A DNA stretch of 64,000 bases from contig CM057340.1 of assembly GCA_030015575.1 (NCBI GenBank), positions 748,409,632 through 748,473,631 of the forward strand, in the 5' to 3' direction. The stretch comes from Agapanthus africanus (taxonomy: Eukaryota > Streptophyta > Magnoliopsida > Asparagales > Amaryllidaceae). Shown here piece after piece: positions 62,452 to 64,000 of this stretch (within the stretch, counting starts at the first letter, position 1; every line of letters begins with the position of its first letter). The notes beneath the pieces are model-generated. The model saw only the letters and a list, made by a program, of their open reading frames with translations, had not been told where the DNA came from and ran no database searches. Position numbers and translations under genes: made by a program.

Positions 62452-63024
62452 ATGGCCTGCAATCGCCCTCACGCTTGTCGGCGGCCATGAGAGGTGCCCA
62501 TCGAGGAAATGATTCCTCGCCTTACTGCGTGGCTAGTAGATCCCCTTTTTACCGACGCTCAATGTGACGCGGTGATGTATGAGCTCATGACTCGTAGGGA
62601 CTCTCCTCTTCCTATGGGCTCCATTTGGCTCCGGATGATCTTTCTATCCTTGCTCGCTGATATTCCTCCTCATCCGGCAGAGATGACCCCGGCAGTTCTT
62701 AATATGGCGGAGGATAAACTTGAGTGTTTCCACGAGGCACGCTTAATTACCCAGGCTCTGAAGGATCGCTCGGTTCATTTACTAAGTCAGATAAGAGCCC
62801 GACGGGCTATCATGTCTGCTTTCACTGATGAGTATGGTGCTAATCGGTGGGGATCAACCCCTCGTGAAGCCCGTCACTTCGACATGGTGGAGAGGTCAGA
62901 GAGGGAATTGGAGAACATTGTGTTTTGTTTTGTTTTGTTAACCCCTGTATCTCTGATTCCATATTTGGTGATCTTTTCCCTGTTGAGTAATATATTTATA
63001 TCGGTGTATTTTTCTTATTATTGA
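62452..63024 (+). CDS. Unknown antisense frame 2 in the 3' region of element D
   Basis: A start at 62452 reads MACNRPHACRRP; the longer block (62494-63024) reads VPIEEMIPRLTAWLVDPLFT, DAQCDAVMYEL, TPAVLNMAEDKLECFHEARL, HLLSQIRARRAIMSAFTDEY and VERSERELENI. It matches antisense frame 1 in pattern (FTDAQC; AEDK; LL-QI; +I-SA), so the two are copies of one gene type. The hydrophobic tail after 62925 lies beyond the matched part. It looks degraded. No known domain; function unknown. Confidence 0.5.
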
Positions 63025-63355
63025 CTGTCGAATGTTTTCTTGTTGAATGTTTTCGGTTAACCATATATTCGTGCGTGTATTGCGCCTCTGTACATGATCT
63101 TTCTACTTCGCCTTTAGGAGTTTTCTTTGAAGTGCGAGCGCTATCGTAATGTTGTACATAAATCAGCACGTTTTAGACACCATTTCCATTTAAATGCACA
63201 TGCAGTCATACTGTCATGTCTCCTTAGCAAATGCATCTTGTAGATAGTCTATCTTGATCTCTTTGCAGGGCAGTGATGGCTTAGGAGACAGGGCAAGGAT
63301 CTGCCACTTAATACTTTTCAACTTTATGGGCCATGAGAGCCCCATAAATACTTTT
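63025..63355. other. No gene recognised (3' region of element D)
   Basis: AT-rich to mixed sequence between antisense frame 2 and the tandem repeats. No motif of note. Confidence 0.4.
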
Positions 63356-64000
63356 CTCCCTGCGAGTCGAGGGGATCCTGTAGATGTATTTTCTCTCTAG
63401 GATTCGTGAGAATTCCTAAGTGTGTTTTCTCTTAAGAGTCGTAAGAATCTCACAAGAGAATTTTCTTTTTATGCGCGGGGACACTAATTTCTCTGGGGGT
63501 CAAGACGAATCGAGAGATTCCTGCAAAGACACTGATTTCCTTGTGGGTCGAAACGAATCGAGAGATTCTCGCCAAGGACACTAATTTTCCTGAAGTCGAG
63601 ACGAATCGAGAGATTCCTGCAAAGACACTGATTTCCTTGCGGGTCAAAATGAATCGAGAGGTTCTCGCCAAGGACACTTATTTCCCTGAATCGAGATATT
63701 CGTGAGTTGACTTGATTCCGAGACGAAGCATTGATCCGGCGGGAAGGTCGTTGGTTGACTTGTTTCCGAGACGGAGCATTGTTACGGCGGGAAAGTCATT
63801 GATTGACTTATTTCCGGGTCGAAGCGTTGTTCCGGCGGGGAGGCCATTGGTTGACTTGCTCCGCTTCCTGCGGTGTCGGGGTTGACTTGCTCCGCTTCCT
63901 GCGGTGTCGGGGTTGACTTGCTCCGCTTCCTGGGGTGTCGGGTTTGACTTGCTCCGCTTCCTGGGGTGTCGGGTTTGACTTGCTCCGCTTCCTGCGGTGT
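63356..64000 (-). repeat. Tandem arrays of element D, continuing past the window
   Basis: Three kinds, all shared with or similar to element A in reverse: stem-loop units (63356-63470); GAATCGAGAGATTC units with CAAAGACACTGATTTCC (63475-63700); a unit of about 46 bases, TTGACTTGTTTCCGAGACGG with GCATTGTTACGGCGGGAA (63702-63850); and a 30-bp unit GGTTGACTTGCTCCGCTTCC plus TGCGGTGTCG (63850-64000), about five copies and unfinished at the window edge. Confidence 0.85.

Larger units (their letters stand above)
46796..64000 (-). mobile_element. Element D: Tat/Ogre/Retand-type LTR retrotransposon on the minus strand, runs past the window
   Basis: Its left LTR (46796-49445) starts TGTTTACC and ends GGGAACA on the plus strand. 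A purine tract follows (GTGGGGGCAT on the minus strand, 49446-49455). Farther right are two related open frames on the plus strand, the Tekay/Del insertion (50666-61952), and tandem repeats (63360-64000) that match those of element A in reverse. Gag, any pol and the 5' LTR should lie to the right. ATGGC (46791-46795) is the candidate target duplication; its partner is not visible. Confidence 0.75.

Overview
This window looks like repeat-rich intergenic DNA from a flowering plant, probably a eudicot with a large genome. The evidence is the set of element families: Athila-type and Tat/Ogre/Retand-type Ty3/gypsy elements, Tekay/Del-type elements with LTRs over 3 kb, a SIRE-like copia remnant, and an intron-bearing CACTA (TNP2) transposase. 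I recognise no host gene, tRNA, rRNA or CRISPR array. The species cannot be named from sequence alone.

Left part (1-24.4 kb), a nest at least four deep. An Athila-like element (from before base 1 to about 7778) sits inside an exon of a CACTA transposase gene on the minus strand. That CACTA transposon (7779-13480) sits inside the left LTR of a non-autonomous Tekay-like element (13481-23498, minus). This element in turn appears to sit inside an older Athila-type LTR, of which 23504-24400 remains. A short tract of G-box and GAGCTC palindromes follows (24401-24880), then the 3' end of a SIRE-like element (24881-26976).

Right part (27.3-64 kb), a second nest built from Tat/Ogre/Retand kin. Element C (LTR from 27330) was hit in its LTR by element A (29423-45654, with matching TTGGG duplications) and just after its gag start by element D (from 46796, opposite strand). 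D was hit by a Tekay/Del element (50666-61952, with ACCAT duplications). C and D lie head to head, so their LTR ends form a large inverted repeat around 46.5-46.8 kb. Element A has gag-like coding but no visible pol, so it was probably mobilised by relatives.

The most unusual content is in the Tat-type elements. Their LTRs are packed with 13-base hairpin-like palindromes (five-base arms, three-base centre), with paired G-box palindromes, and with a 72-bp tandem repeat that stays open as a 24-residue peptide repeat. Their 3' regions carry short stem-loops in which the loop stays constant while both arms change together. Element D also carries two related open frames on the strand opposite its own transcription, on either side of the Tekay/Del insertion. 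The CACTA element carries 601-bp tandem units, each a long imperfect hairpin. Element boundaries, duplications and motifs were read directly from the sequence; divergence figures are eye estimates from short aligned stretches.
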